From positions 41,969 through 105,968 of the forward strand of contig CADCVF010000036.1 in the NCBI GenBank assembly GCA_902806095.1: DNA of 64,000 nucleotides. Reading direction: 5' to 3'. Origin of the DNA: an uncultured Rubrobacteraceae bacterium. GTDB lineage: Bacteria > Actinomycetota > Rubrobacteria > Rubrobacterales > Rubrobacteraceae. The notes beneath the pieces are model-generated. The model was not told where the DNA came from, ran no database searches, and saw only the letters and a list, made by a program, of their open reading frames with translations. Below, piece by piece: positions 16,274 to 24,730 of the stretch (the first letter of the stretch is position 1; each line of letters begins with the position of its first letter). The position numbers were made by a program, and so were the translations under genes.

Positions 16274-17596
16274 ACGAATCCTACTTCGAAGCGTCCGAAC
16301 GTGATCGTCTTCTTCACCGACCAGCAGCGGTGGGACACCATCGGACTGCACGGCAACCCTCTCGACCTGACCCCGAACCTAGACCGCGCGGCCAAGAGTG
16401 GGACGCACCTGTTCAACTCCTTTACGCCGCAACCCCTGTGTGGTCCCGCGCGCTCGTGCCTGCAGACGGGACTCTACGCGACCACGACCGGCTGCTACAG
16501 AAACGGCATCCCCCTGCCGCGGGAGGCCACGACGCTAGCCCACAATTTCCGCAACGCGGACTACGACACGGGGTACATCGGCAAGTGGCACCTGGCCGGC
16601 GCAGAACCGGTTCCCGAAGCCGAACGCGGCGGGTACCAGTACTGGCTCGCATCCAACGTCATCGAGTTTACTTCCGAGGCTTACCGCACGGTCGTCTACG
16701 ACGAAGACGATGAACCCGTGCGACTGCCGGGCTACAGGGTGGATGCGCTCACGGACGCGGCGATCCGTTATGTAGATTCGCACCAGGACCGTCCATTCTT
16801 CCTGTTCTTGTCGCTGCTCGAGCCTCACCACCAGAACCAGACCGACAGCTACCCTGCGCCCGCCGGCTACGCCGAACGGTACGCCGGGCGTTGGATGCCG
16901 CCGGATCTGGCGGAGTTGGGCGGTTCGGCGCCCGAGCACCTCGCGGGTTACTGCGGACAGATCAAACGCATAGACGAGGCCTTCGGACGACTACTGGAGG
17001 CGCTCGAGAGCCTCGGCCTCCGCGAGAATACCGTCTTCGTGTTCGCGTCTGACCACGGCAACCACTTCAAGACGCGAAACGACGAATACAAGCGCTCTCC
17101 GCACGAGAGCTCGATCCGCGTGCCGATCGTGCTCCTAGGGCCGGGCTTCGAGGGCGCAGGACGCGTAGAGCAGCTCGTCAGCCTCCTGGACCTACCCCCT
17201 ACGCTCCTCGATGCCGCCGGTCTGCCCGTCCCCGACGAGATGCAGGGACGCTCGGTCCTGCCGTTGCTCGAGGGCGAACGAGAAGGGTGGCCTGAGGAGG
17301 TCTTCGTCCAGATAAGCGAATCGCAGGTCGGACGCGCGATCCGCACTCGCCGCTGGAAGTATTGCGTCGTCGCCCCAGAAGCTGACCCCAAAGAAGATCC
17401 CTTTGCCGAACGCTACGTCGAGGACGGCCTATACGACCTGGAGAGCGATCCTTACGAACTGCACAACCTCACCGGTCTCAGGTCGCACAGAGATGTCGCC
17501 GACACCTTGAAGCGTCATCTGATCGCCCGCATGGTCGAGATCGGTGAACCGAACCCGATCGTCGAGCCGCCATCGAGCATAGCCTCTACGACATAG
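16274..17596 (+). CDS. Sulfatase (formylglycine type), probable ACG start
   Basis: Type I sulfatase, hydrolysing a sulfate ester. About 440 residues. Metal-binding VIVFFTDQQRWDT opens the protein, the formylglycine motif C-G-P-A-R occurs in PLCGPARSCLQTGLY (near 55-60), GKWHLAG near 100 and ASDHGNH near 258 complete the active site. The ORF track begins at GTG 16301, but conserved KRPN lies just upstream, no ATG/GTG/TTG occurs before the in-frame stop at 16253, and GGAGGAGG sits four to seven bases before ACG 16274. I therefore propose ACG as start, or a mutated ATG. No signal peptide is seen, so it may be cytoplasmic. A maturation enzyme is not in the window. Confidence 0.85.
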   Translation, partial: TNPTSKRPNVIVFFTDQQRWDTIGLHGNPLDLTPNLDRAAKSGTHLFNSFTPQPLCGPARSCLQTGLYATTTGCYRNGIPLPREATTLAHNFRNADYDTGYIGKWHLAGAEPVPEAERGGYQYWLASNVIEFTSEAYRTVVYDEDDEPVRLPGYRVDALTDAAIRYVDSHQDRPFFLFLSLLEPHHQNQTDSYPAPAGYAERYAGRWMPPDLAELGGSAPEHLAGYCGQIKRIDEAFGRLLEALESLGLRENTVFVFASDHGNHFKTRNDEYKRSPHESSIRVPIVLLGPGFEGAGRVEQLVSLLDLPPTLLDAAGLPVPDEMQGRSVLPLLEGEREGWPEEVFVQISESQVGRAIRTRRWKYCVVAPEADPKEDPFAERYVEDGLYDLESDPYELHNLTGLRSHRDVADTLKRHLIARMVEIGEPNPIVEPPSSIASTT

Positions 17597-17702
17597 ACCT
17601 CACGTGATGGTAACCGTGGCCTTTCCACGCTATGAGGATGCGTCGAGATTTCGCATGGTGCACACTGGGTATCGAGCAGAGAGCTACCCTGGGAGGACCT
17701 CG

Positions 17703-17771
17703 TTGAAGGAAGTGAACACCATACATCCTGGCGCGCCGGACGCCATCTTCATGAACTCAAGCTGTGAATGA
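17703..17771 (+). CDS. Very small ORF upstream of the arylsulfotransferase-like gene
   Basis: TTG 17703 with GGGAGG seven bases upstream opens a 22-codon frame (LKEVNTIHPGAPDAIFMNSS...). The rest of the 17597-17890 gap shows nothing recognisable. It may be a leader peptide or chance. Confidence 0.2.
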   Translation: MKEVNTIHPGAPDAIFMNSSCE

Positions 17772-17890
17772 CCCCACACAGGTCGGAGGAGCGAGTCGAA
17801 CGCCACGAGGAAATCATGGGCGGGACGGAGCGTTCCCGACCCTCACAGACCACTCCTTCGGCGGGACACGCCCAGTGAGGGATCTCTGCG

Positions 17891-19432
17891 ATGGGCGCTA
17901 GGTTCACGCGACGCCGGTTTCTCGCAGCGGCGGGCGCCGGCGTCACGTACTTCGCGCTGTCAAACACGGTTGGCTGCGAACCGCCCGAGCGATCCTCGAA
18001 GGTCGCCTCCTCGGGCACACCAAAGATCAGGCCCTTGCCGGGCGTTGCATTCCCGCCTGCGGGAGGCGTGTGGGCCTTCCGCTCGCGCCCCGACCTCAGC
18101 CCACCCGCCGTCGAGGTAGCCACAGAGGCGCACGACGACACCGCCGCCGGCTACATTTTCCTCGCCCCGGAGAAGGGCGGCGCCGGGAAGGGCGGCTCGA
18201 TGATCATCGACGATCGCGGTGAGGTGGTGTGGTTCCATCCTTTGCAGGGCCCGTATGGACGCACGATGAACTTCGAGACACAGACCTACCAGAGCAGAGA
18301 TGTACTTACCTGGGGGCAAACACCAGGTGAGTATGTGATCTTCGACGGCTCCTACCGTGAGATAGCCCGGTTCGGGGCCGCCAACGGCTACAACGGGGAC
18401 CACCACGAGTTCCTCATCAGCCCGCAGGACACCGCACTGATCACGATCTACAAGGCGGTGCCTCAGGACCTCTCCCCTGTCGGCGGCCCCAAGAACAGCG
18501 TAGCGTGGCAAGGGGTCGTCCAGGAGTTGGACATCGAGACCGGAGAGGTGCTCTTCGAATGGCGCAGCCTCGACCATGTTGGCCTGGAGGAGACCTACGT
18601 CACACCGTCAGAGGATCACTACCCTGGTATCGACTACTTCCACATCAACTCCATAGACGTAGATCACGACAACAACCTGCTGGTCTCTGCCCGCGAAACC
18701 TCCACCGTCTATAAGGTAGACCGCAACAGCGGCGAGGTCATGTGGCGCCTCGGCGGCAAGAAGAGCGACTTCGAGATGGGCCCTGGCACCCGATTCGCCT
18801 TCCAGCACGACGCCCGCCGCCTCCCCGACGGCACCATCAGCATCTTCGATAACGGCAGCCTGGTCTTCGAAAATGGCACCCCCAAAGCGGTAGAAGAGTC
18901 CCGCGCAGTCGTATTGGAGCTCGACGAGGAGCAGATGAACGCCTCGCTGGCGCGCGAGTACACCCACCCAGACAAGCAGTACGCCGATGCGGCCGGCAAC
19001 ATGCAGGTGCTACCGAACGGTAACGTGTTCGTAGGGTGGGGCAGAGGACTGGCAATCTCGGAGTTCAGAAAGGATGGGGAGCTGCTCTTCGATTTCAGGG
19101 TGTCGCCCGAACACAGGTCCTACAGGGCCTTCCGCTTTCCGTGGAGCGGCCAACCGCCGGATCAGCCCGCTGTTGTGGCGGAGCGGACCTCCGATAACGA
19201 GCTCGAGGTCTACGCCAGCTGGAACGGGGCCACTGAGATCGCCGCCTGGGAGGTGCTCGCCGGCCAGGACCCTGGCCAACTAGAGTCTCTGGGATCTATC
19301 CCCCGGGACGGATTCGAGACAGCCATGGTGGTGCAAACCTCCGATCCTTACGTCGCCGTGCAGGCCAAACACCGTTCGGGACGAGTACTCGGCGTCTCCA
19401 CGCCCGTCGAAGCAAGTCAGCATGTCAGCTAG
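17891..19432 (+). CDS. Tat-exported arylsulfotransferase (ASST)-family protein
   Basis: A 513-residue protein with a twin-arginine-type N-terminus (RRRFLAAAGAGVTYFALS; Cys29 could be lipidated). The body is a beta-propeller with repeated motifs YHEFLISP-like, DYFHINSIDVDHDNNLLVSARETSTVYKVDR and GEVMWRLGGKKSDFEMG, characteristic of the bacterial arylsulfotransferase family (ASST_2), including the F-x-QHDARRLPDGTISIFDNG segment with the likely catalytic His. It would act outside the membrane, moving sulfate between phenolic molecules, and sits beside a sulfatase. Oddity: the last five codons and the stop (SQHVS-TAG) are encoded by an intergenic TCAGC octamer repeat, so the native C-terminus may have been replaced. 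Confidence 0.82.
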   Translation: MGARFTRRRFLAAAGAGVTYFALSNTVGCEPPERSSKVASSGTPKIRPLPGVAFPPAGGVWAFRSRPDLSPPAVEVATEAHDDTAAGYIFLAPEKGGAGKGGSMIIDDRGEVVWFHPLQGPYGRTMNFETQTYQSRDVLTWGQTPGEYVIFDGSYREIARFGAANGYNGDHHEFLISPQDTALITIYKAVPQDLSPVGGPKNSVAWQGVVQELDIETGEVLFEWRSLDHVGLEETYVTPSEDHYPGIDYFHINSIDVDHDNNLLVSARETSTVYKVDRNSGEVMWRLGGKKSDFEMGPGTRFAFQHDARRLPDGTISIFDNGSLVFENGTPKAVEESRAVVLELDEEQMNASLAREYTHPDKQYADAAGNMQVLPNGNVFVGWGRGLAISEFRKDGELLFDFRVSPEHRSYRAFRFPWSGQPPDQPAVVAERTSDNELEVYASWNGATEIAAWEVLAGQDPGQLESLGSIPRDGFETAMVVQTSDPYVAVQAKHRSGRVLGVSTPVEASQHVS

Positions 19433-19474
19433 TCAGCCCGCGCCCGATCGGGCGCGGGCTGACTAGCTGACAGC
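19412..19474. repeat. TCAGC-octamer element, copy 3, with 48-bp palindrome
   Basis: AAGTCAGC, ATGTCAGC and TAGTCAGC run in phase through the end of the upstream gene, then a GC-rich core follows. Positions 19424-19471 form a perfect 48-bp palindrome (arms GTCAGCTAGTCAGCCCGCGC...). It lies between convergent genes and would also terminate both transcripts. Confidence 0.85.
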
Positions 19475-20143
19475 TCACAGACTTCGAAGATCTCCGACCA
19501 GCACCTTCTCACCACTAGAGCCGGGGTTGCCATCATCGGGCTCGCGGGTCACTTCGATCTTCGGATACGACGTGGCGCCTACAGGAGCCGTGAGGTTGAC
19601 GGTGGTCTGACCTCCCGGCTGCGCGCGGAAGGTGCCGCAGCTGATCCGTCCGCCATCCTCCTTGGCGTACCACAGCTCATAGTATTCGTCCTTTCGGAGT
19701 TCGGGCAGGCCCCACACCACCAGTTCGATCTGAAGGTTCCCCCCTTCCACTTCCCCGCTGACCTCGCCGCCGCCCTCTGAGGCAGGAACTGTGGCGGTCA
19801 GCGGAATACCTTCCGAAGACCCTTGGGTGATCGCCCAGAGGAGACCGGCGCCAAGGACAGCGATCGCCAGCAGCGCGGCCGCCGAAACCCAGAGCCTCCA
19901 TCCGCCCCGGGAACGTGCCGGAATCTCACCTCTCGCCTGTGCCAGCACGCGGTCCTTGAGCTCCACTGGTGGCCCGCCGGCGGCTAGCCCTCGGAGGAGA
20001 TCGTGGGCCTGGCGGGCGCGGGCGAGCTCAACCCGACATCCGGAACACCCCTCCAGATGTCGCTCCAACTCGCGCTCCTCTTCGACGGAGAGCTCGCCGA
20101 GCAAGTAGGTGCCAAGGAGCTCCTCGAAGCGGTCTTCAGTCAC
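19475..20143 (-). CDS. Anti-sigma factor, RskA type with zinc finger
   Basis: 222 residues. An N-terminal anti-sigma zinc-binding segment contains HLEGCSGC (H-x3-C-x2-C, about 29-36), one membrane helix follows (AAALLAIAVLGAGLLWAI near 90-107), and a C-terminal extracytoplasmic RskA domain ends with LVVWGLPELRKDEYYELWYAKE and AQPGGQTTVNLTAP. It should hold the preceding ECF sigma factor at the membrane until regulated proteolysis. The start overlaps the sigma gene end by eight bases, indicating translational coupling. Confidence 0.9.
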   Translation of the reverse strand: MTEDRFEELLGTYLLGELSVEEERELERHLEGCSGCRVELARARQAHDLLRGLAAGGPPVELKDRVLAQARGEIPARSRGGWRLWVSAAALLAIAVLGAGLLWAITQGSSEGIPLTATVPASEGGGEVSGEVEGGNLQIELVVWGLPELRKDEYYELWYAKEDGGRISCGTFRAQPGGQTTVNLTAPVGATSYPKIEVTREPDDGNPGSSGEKVLVGDLRSL

Positions 20144-20708
20144 GTTGAGACTCCTCCGCTGCGGGATTTACCAGGCTCCGGTGGAGCCTCTTAAGGGCGA
20201 CCGTAGTCCGGCTCTTGATAGTTCCCAAAGGGATGCCGGTCCGGCGGGAAATCTCGCGCTGAGAGAGGCCCTCGAAGTATGAAAGGGTCAACACCTCACG
20301 GTGCTCATCGGGAATGCGCGAGAGCGCCCGGGCGACGTCCCACCCATCCACCCCTCCCTCGGGCTCGGGGCCGCCGGACACGTTCAGGAGCGGCTCCTCG
20401 CCGGCGGACAAAGGCCGTACCTGCCGCCTCCGATCGAGATCCACAGCCCGGTTGCGGGTGATCCGATAGAGCCAGGTCGCAAAACTCGCCCGCCCAGGGT
20501 CGAAAGTTCCCGCCGCCCGCCAGACATTCATGAAGGCATCCTGGACCAGCTCCTCGGCCAGGGAGGCATCTCCAAGTACCCTGATGCCAGTGGCGTATAC
20601 AGGCCGCGAATAGCGGTCGTATAGTAGGGAGAGCGCCCGGTCGTCTCCTTCCGCTACCCGGCGCATCAACTCCTCGTCCTCCACACCTCTCACTGCTTGT
20701 CCAAACAT
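20136..20708 (-). CDS. ECF sigma factor, SigK/RpoE type
   Basis: 190 residues with sigma region 2 (DRALSLLYDRYSRPVYATGIRVLGD to FATWLYRITRNRAVDLDRRR, about 22-95) and region 4 (ALSRIPDEHREVLTLSYFEGLSQREISRRTGIPLGTIKSR, about 128-175). ATG 20708 has GGGAGGAAA upstream. Overlap with an RskA-type anti-sigma gene places it in the SigK group. It should redirect RNA polymerase to stress or envelope promoters after release. It is unlikely to be a housekeeping factor because regions 1 and 3 are absent. Confidence 0.93.
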   Translation of the reverse strand: MFGQAVRGVEDEELMRRVAEGDDRALSLLYDRYSRPVYATGIRVLGDASLAEELVQDAFMNVWRAAGTFDPGRASFATWLYRITRNRAVDLDRRRQVRPLSAGEEPLLNVSGGPEPEGGVDGWDVARALSRIPDEHREVLTLSYFEGLSQREISRRTGIPLGTIKSRTTVALKRLHRSLVNPAAEESQRD

Positions 20709-20928
20709 TTTCCTCCCACGCGGGAGTTCTGAGCTAGCTGATCAAACCGCACTCCGGCATCCGCCTCGGTAACCGCAGAACCACCTGGACAGGGGGTAGT
20801 GCTCTCCACGGCGTCCTCGCCGATCTCTATTGGGTTTGTACGCAACAAGCCGGCCCGGTGGTTTGTTTCAGGAATAGGCCGCCTGCATCCATTGTCAGCG
20901 TGGGCAAAACGTTCTAAGGTGTTAGGTG

Positions 20929-21621
20929 ATGGGTTCTGGGCAGATCGACGATCAACGCTCGTCGGCGCGACGGGTACGCAGCGTGATCGAGCGTCTCGTT
21001 CGCGACGGCAACGCCGTCGCACGTTCCGACGGTACGGTCCATAGCCTCTTTCCGGTAGCGGTGAGTGCCGCCGAAGGCGAGGCGCTGCGGGAGTGGGTCT
21101 CGCTGGAAGGGGCGACGCGGACGATCGAGATCGGCCTCGGCTACGGCATCTCGGCGCTCCATGTTTGCGAGGGCTTGCTTGGGAACGTCGGTCAGACGCC
21201 GCGACACGTGGCCCTCGACCCCCACCAGGCCACAAGGTTCGCCAACTGTGGTCTGCAGTTTCTCGAGGAGGCTGGGGTCGCGGAGCTGGTGGAACATCGC
21301 GCGGAGGAGTCGCAGATCGCACTGCCGCGATTTCTCAGCGAAGGCAAAAGCTTTCACCTCGCGTTCGTCGACGGCAACCACCGCTTCGACGGGGTCTTCC
21401 TCGACCTCGTCTTTCTCGGTAGGCTCGTACGCGCGGGAGGGATCGTGTTCGTCGATGACTATCATCTGCCCTCGACCAGGCGCGCAGCGTCGTTCTGTCT
21501 GAAGAATCTGGGCTGGACGCTCGAGGAGGCCTCGGCTGTGGACGATCCTCACCAATGGGCCGTCCTCCGCACGTCGGCAGGCCCGGATACGCGCCCGTTC
21601 GACTACTACGTCGATTTCTGA
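20929..21621 (+). CDS. Class I SAM-dependent methyltransferase
   Basis: About 230 residues from ATG 20929 (GTG 20926 is one codon earlier). SAM-binding motif I is IEIGLGYGISALHVCEGLL (near 67-85); HVALDPHQ follows as motif II, AFVDGNHRFDGVFLDLVFLGRLVRAGGIVFVDDY as motif IV and post IV. The layout matches the O-methyltransferase-like Methyltransf_24 group acting on small molecules. The substrate cannot be told. Divergent from the sigma factor, single gene. Confidence 0.8.
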   Translation: MGSGQIDDQRSSARRVRSVIERLVRDGNAVARSDGTVHSLFPVAVSAAEGEALREWVSLEGATRTIEIGLGYGISALHVCEGLLGNVGQTPRHVALDPHQATRFANCGLQFLEEAGVAELVEHRAEESQIALPRFLSEGKSFHLAFVDGNHRFDGVFLDLVFLGRLVRAGGIVFVDDYHLPSTRRAASFCLKNLGWTLEEASAVDDPHQWAVLRTSAGPDTRPFDYYVDF

Positions 21622-21778
21622 TGCCACTGAAGGGCTTGCTTCTCGGGACAGCGCGAATACACCAGTCCGGGTCGAGGCGTTGAGAGTTGGCGGCATGTCG
21701 ACGGAATCTACCTATCCGGCGCAGTAGCCGTTAGCCTCTTGGGCGGTGGTTTCGACGTGCAGCGCGAGAGGAGACAGC

Positions 21779-22417
21779 ATGGCGCAGACCCATGTACCGG
21801 GCCAGATCGTTATTCTGAACGGCGCGCCGCGATCCGGGAAATCGAGCATCGTCGCCGTGATCCAGGACACCTTCGATGGCGTGTGGATGAACCTGGGGGT
21901 CGATCGGTTCATGCAGATGACACCCGAGCGTTACCTACCTGGGATCGGTCTACGGCCAGGGGGTGAAAGACCAGAGCTGGAACAGGTTGTTGTAATCATG
22001 TATCGCGCGATGTATGAAGCCATCGCCGCACACAGCCGCCTCGGACTGAACGTGGTAGTGGATGTCGGACACCATGATGCACACAGCGAATCACGCGGGA
22101 TCCTTCCGGATTGTGCTCGGCAACTGACCGGGTTGCCGGTCTTGTTCGTGGGCGTTCAGTGTCCCATCGAGATCATCATGGAGCGCCGTCGCACCACGGG
22201 CTGGAGCGCAGGCAAACATCCGGCCGGCGCGTCTGTACCACCTCCTGTGCGCTTGTGGCAACAGGAAGCCCACCTCCCTGGCATATATGACCTTGAAGTC
22301 GATACTTCTATGCTCAGCCCGGAGGAGTGTGCCACGATGATACGACAGCACCTCGAAACCGATCCGGTCCCGTCGGCAATCCAACGACTTGCCGCAATTG
22401 CAATCAAGCAAGGCTGA
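21779..22417 (+). CDS. Chloramphenicol phosphotransferase-like kinase
   Basis: 212 residues from ATG 21779 (GAGAGGAG upstream). P-loop GAPRSGKSS at about 12-20 and LGVDRFM near 38, where the Asp corresponds to the catalytic base in chloramphenicol 3-O-phosphotransferase. VVVDVGHHDAH (near 92) and GVQCPIEIIMERRRTTGW follow the same family pattern. It probably phosphorylates a hydroxyl on a small molecule in the cytoplasm. Whether it acts on chloramphenicol is not known; members in non-producers often have other roles. Confidence 0.75.
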   Translation: MAQTHVPGQIVILNGAPRSGKSSIVAVIQDTFDGVWMNLGVDRFMQMTPERYLPGIGLRPGGERPELEQVVVIMYRAMYEAIAAHSRLGLNVVVDVGHHDAHSESRGILPDCARQLTGLPVLFVGVQCPIEIIMERRRTTGWSAGKHPAGASVPPPVRLWQQEAHLPGIYDLEVDTSMLSPEECATMIRQHLETDPVPSAIQRLAAIAIKQG

Positions 22418-22461
22418 ATAACGGGAGTAAATCGCATCACTCAGCGTCGCGACGGGCTCTC

Positions 22462-23286
22462 CTACCAGTCGTAGGCCTCGGGGCGACGGTTCTTCAGAGC
22501 TGGAAAGTCCTCCCGAAAGCGGTCGAGATAGTCGAGATCCAGGGTGGCGAGCGCGAACCCGTCGCGGTCGGGACATTGGGCGAGCACCGTGCCCCACGGG
22601 TCGACGATGATGGAGCGTCCGTAGGTCCATCGTCCGTCGGCCTTCCTTCCCCACTGGGCCGGTGCGACGACATAGGCCTGGTTCTCCACGGCCCGCGCCC
22701 GCAAGAGTAGCTCCCAATGATCCTTGCCCGTCTGGAGCGTAAAGGCGGCAGGGACAGCGAGTACCTCGGCGCCGCGCAGCGTCAGCAAGCGGTAGAGCTC
22801 GGGGAAGCGTACGTCGTAGCAGACGGAGAGCCCGATCGTTGCGGCGCCTGCCTTCGCTGTAACGATCTCCGTGCCGGCCGCGATGGTCCTGCTCTCGAGG
22901 TATGCGCGATCCGGGGCCTTCACGTCGAAGAGGTGTATCTTGCGGTAAACAGCCGACATCCTGCCGTCAGGCCCGAAGAAAGTGGATGTATTGTGCAGTT
23001 TCTTAGATTGGAGGCCTCCTTCGAGGATCGAACCGCCCAGTAGGTAGACCCCGAGCTCGCCCGCGAGGCCGCCGAGGAACTCCGTCGTAGGCCCTGGTAC
23101 CGACTCGGCGTTCTCCCTGTAGACGTCCTCGAGGCCGTGGCAGTTCCACAGCTCAGGCAAGGCTATCAGGCCGGCCCCCGACGACACGGCCGAACGTATT
23201 AGCCGTTCGGCCGTGTCGAGATTCTCCCCCTTATTCGGGGTCGAGGACATCTGGATCGCCGCCGCAATGATCTCACGCCCGTTCAT
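22462..23286 (-). CDS. Carbon-nitrogen hydrolase (Nit1/omega-amidase type)
   Basis: About 274 residues; start ATG 23286 sits seven bases after GAGGAG (GTG 23289 is the alternative). The nitrilase catalytic triad is visible: Glu in IALPELWNCHG (near 45), Lys in VYRKIHLFDV (near 117) and Cys in LSVCYDVRFPELYR (near 155). The sequence pattern fits deaminated-glutathione amidase or omega-amidase in metabolite repair. Cytoplasmic. Neighbouring genes belong to a separate minus-strand group starting 49 bases downstream of its promoter side. Confidence 0.85.
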   Translation of the reverse strand: MNGREIIAAAIQMSSTPNKGENLDTAERLIRSAVSSGAGLIALPELWNCHGLEDVYRENAESVPGPTTEFLGGLAGELGVYLLGGSILEGGLQSKKLHNTSTFFGPDGRMSAVYRKIHLFDVKAPDRAYLESRTIAAGTEIVTAKAGAATIGLSVCYDVRFPELYRLLTLRGAEVLAVPAAFTLQTGKDHWELLLRARAVENQAYVVAPAQWGRKADGRWTYGRSIIVDPWGTVLAQCPDRDGFALATLDLDYLDRFREDFPALKNRRPEAYDW

Positions 23287-23337
23287 CACACCGCTCCTCT
23301 CTATGCCGGTAGTGCACTACGTTGACTATTATCCGGG

Positions 23338-23808
23338 TCATTCAGTGCCATCTTCGGCGCCAGAGCCATGTCCGGCGAGTAAACGAAGTAGCGACTCCAC
23401 GTCGTCGACTACATAGTCTAGCGGGACACGCACCATCGGGTTCAGTCTCCCGCCGATGAAGGACGCCCTGGTGTCCGTGTGGAGCCCAACGAGCAGCTTC
23501 TCGTTGTTCTGGAGGTACTTCTGGCAGTAGGCGATCCCGAGCTCCACGCACGCCCCCTCGTCAGGGACGCGCCCGTCGAGCACGAACAGGAACACGTCTG
23601 AATCAAGGATCCTGGTTCTGTCGAGGCGGAACATGGCGTGGCGCCGCTCCTCGGGAATCATCGTGTCGTATGGCTGTCTGTCGCGCTCAGCGCCGTCGCG
23701 TTGCGGGAGGAAGACGTCGAAGCCGAGAGACTCGAGCATGTGTGTAAGCCCGAGGTTGAAGCGCCTCTCAGCCTCAGAGAATAGGGATCCTGCGAAGTAG
23801 ATCAGCAC
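23338..23808 (-). CDS. Nucleoside 2-deoxyribosyltransferase-like protein
   Basis: About 156 residues from GTG 23808, four bases after the stop of the formimidoyltransferase gene; the ORF track extends into that gene. YFAGSLFSEAERRFN at the N-terminus and VFLFVLDGRVPDEGACVELGIAY (near 70-92) match the NDT fold, with Glu of GACVELG as the expected nucleophile and Asp residues upstream. It would cleave or exchange a nucleoside glycosidic bond. Exact substrate is unknown; pairing with histidine-degradation FtcD is unusual. Confidence 0.75.
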   Translation of the reverse strand: MLIYFAGSLFSEAERRFNLGLTHMLESLGFDVFLPQRDGAERDRQPYDTMIPEERRHAMFRLDRTRILDSDVFLFVLDGRVPDEGACVELGIAYCQKYLQNNEKLLVGLHTDTRASFIGGRLNPMVRVPLDYVVDDVESLLRLLAGHGSGAEDGTE

Positions 23809-23812
23809 GCCT

Positions 23813-24724
23813 CTACAGGCTCCGAGAATCGGACGGGCCATAGAGCCTCGACTCGAGCACGTGATGGGCATTCAGCTCCCGCAAGCCGAGGTAGTAACTG
23901 GCCGCCTGCAGGATAGCCTCCAGCGGAGCCAGGCCGACGAGCTCGGTCGACTCCACGGAGGCGCCGAGGTCTGCCGCAGCCGAGCGAACAGCTTCGAGGG
24001 CCACGGGGATGGGGGTCTGCTCGAGGTCCGTCAGGTTCATCGAGACCTGAGCTTTGCCGCCGATACCGAAGCCGAGCGCCCTTACGGCCGGAAGGCCACC
24101 CCCACTCTCCCTGACCCGTCTGGCCACTGCTCGCGCGACCTCGACATCGCCTGTATCCAGGTACGCGTTGAAAGCAACGAGGAAAGGACGCGCCCCGATG
24201 GCGACGGCCCCTCTGTGCGGATCGAGCGTTTTCGGACCGTAATCCGGCTTCCACAGGGGGTCTTCGAGGCGGGATGCGACGCCGTCGTAGCCGCCACGCC
24301 TGATGTCGGGGAGGACCTGACGGTGTGGGTTTGTCGCGGCAGAACCGTAGAGGTAGACAGGAAATCCAAGGCAACCCAGGCCCTCGCCGGCCCGATGGGC
24401 CAGCCTGACGGCGTCATCCATAGTGGCGCCTTCGAGGGGCACGAAGGGGAGTACGTCGAGCACGCCCATCCTTGGGTGCTCGCCGGACTGGAGGGCGAGG
24501 TCGAGTTCGGTGGCGCACGCCTTCGCCAGGGCGAGGGCGCCAGATAGCACGGGGTCCTCTTCTCCGGCGAAGGTCAGGACGCTCCTGTTGTGGTCGGGAT
24601 CGGAGTGGAGGCCGAGGATACGGGCGCCGGGAACGGCGCGGACGGCCTCTGTGATGCGTGAGATCTTCGTGCCGTCCTTCCCCTCGCTGAAGTTCGGGAC
24701 GGCCTCGAATAGCGGAGCGTGCAC
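23813..24724 (-). CDS. ftcD: Glutamate formimidoyltransferase
   Basis: 303 residues, the formiminotransferase half only (no cyclodeaminase domain). Signature features: VPNFSEGKD at the N-terminus, LHSDPDHNRSVLTFAG near 40, HPRMGVLDVLPFVPLEGATMDDAV near 83 and QVSMNLTDLEQTPI near 230. It transfers the formimino group from N-formimino-glutamate to tetrahydrofolate in histidine breakdown. GTG start at 24724, six bases after the stop of the GH15 gene, and closely followed by the deoxyribosyltransferase-like gene. No other hut genes are in the window. Confidence 0.9.
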   Translation of the reverse strand: MHAPLFEAVPNFSEGKDGTKISRITEAVRAVPGARILGLHSDPDHNRSVLTFAGEEDPVLSGALALAKACATELDLALQSGEHPRMGVLDVLPFVPLEGATMDDAVRLAHRAGEGLGCLGFPVYLYGSAATNPHRQVLPDIRRGGYDGVASRLEDPLWKPDYGPKTLDPHRGAVAIGARPFLVAFNAYLDTGDVEVARAVARRVRESGGGLPAVRALGFGIGGKAQVSMNLTDLEQTPIPVALEAVRSAAADLGASVESTELVGLAPLEAILQAASYYLGLRELNAHHVLESRLYGPSDSRSL

Positions 24725-24730
24725 GGGGGT

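Noticed and set aside
20690-20926. Minus-strand frame ending RTNPIEIGEDAVESTTPCPGGS upstream of the sigma factor
   Set aside because: Some coding-like codons but no recognisable family, no ribosome site and overlap with the sigma start.
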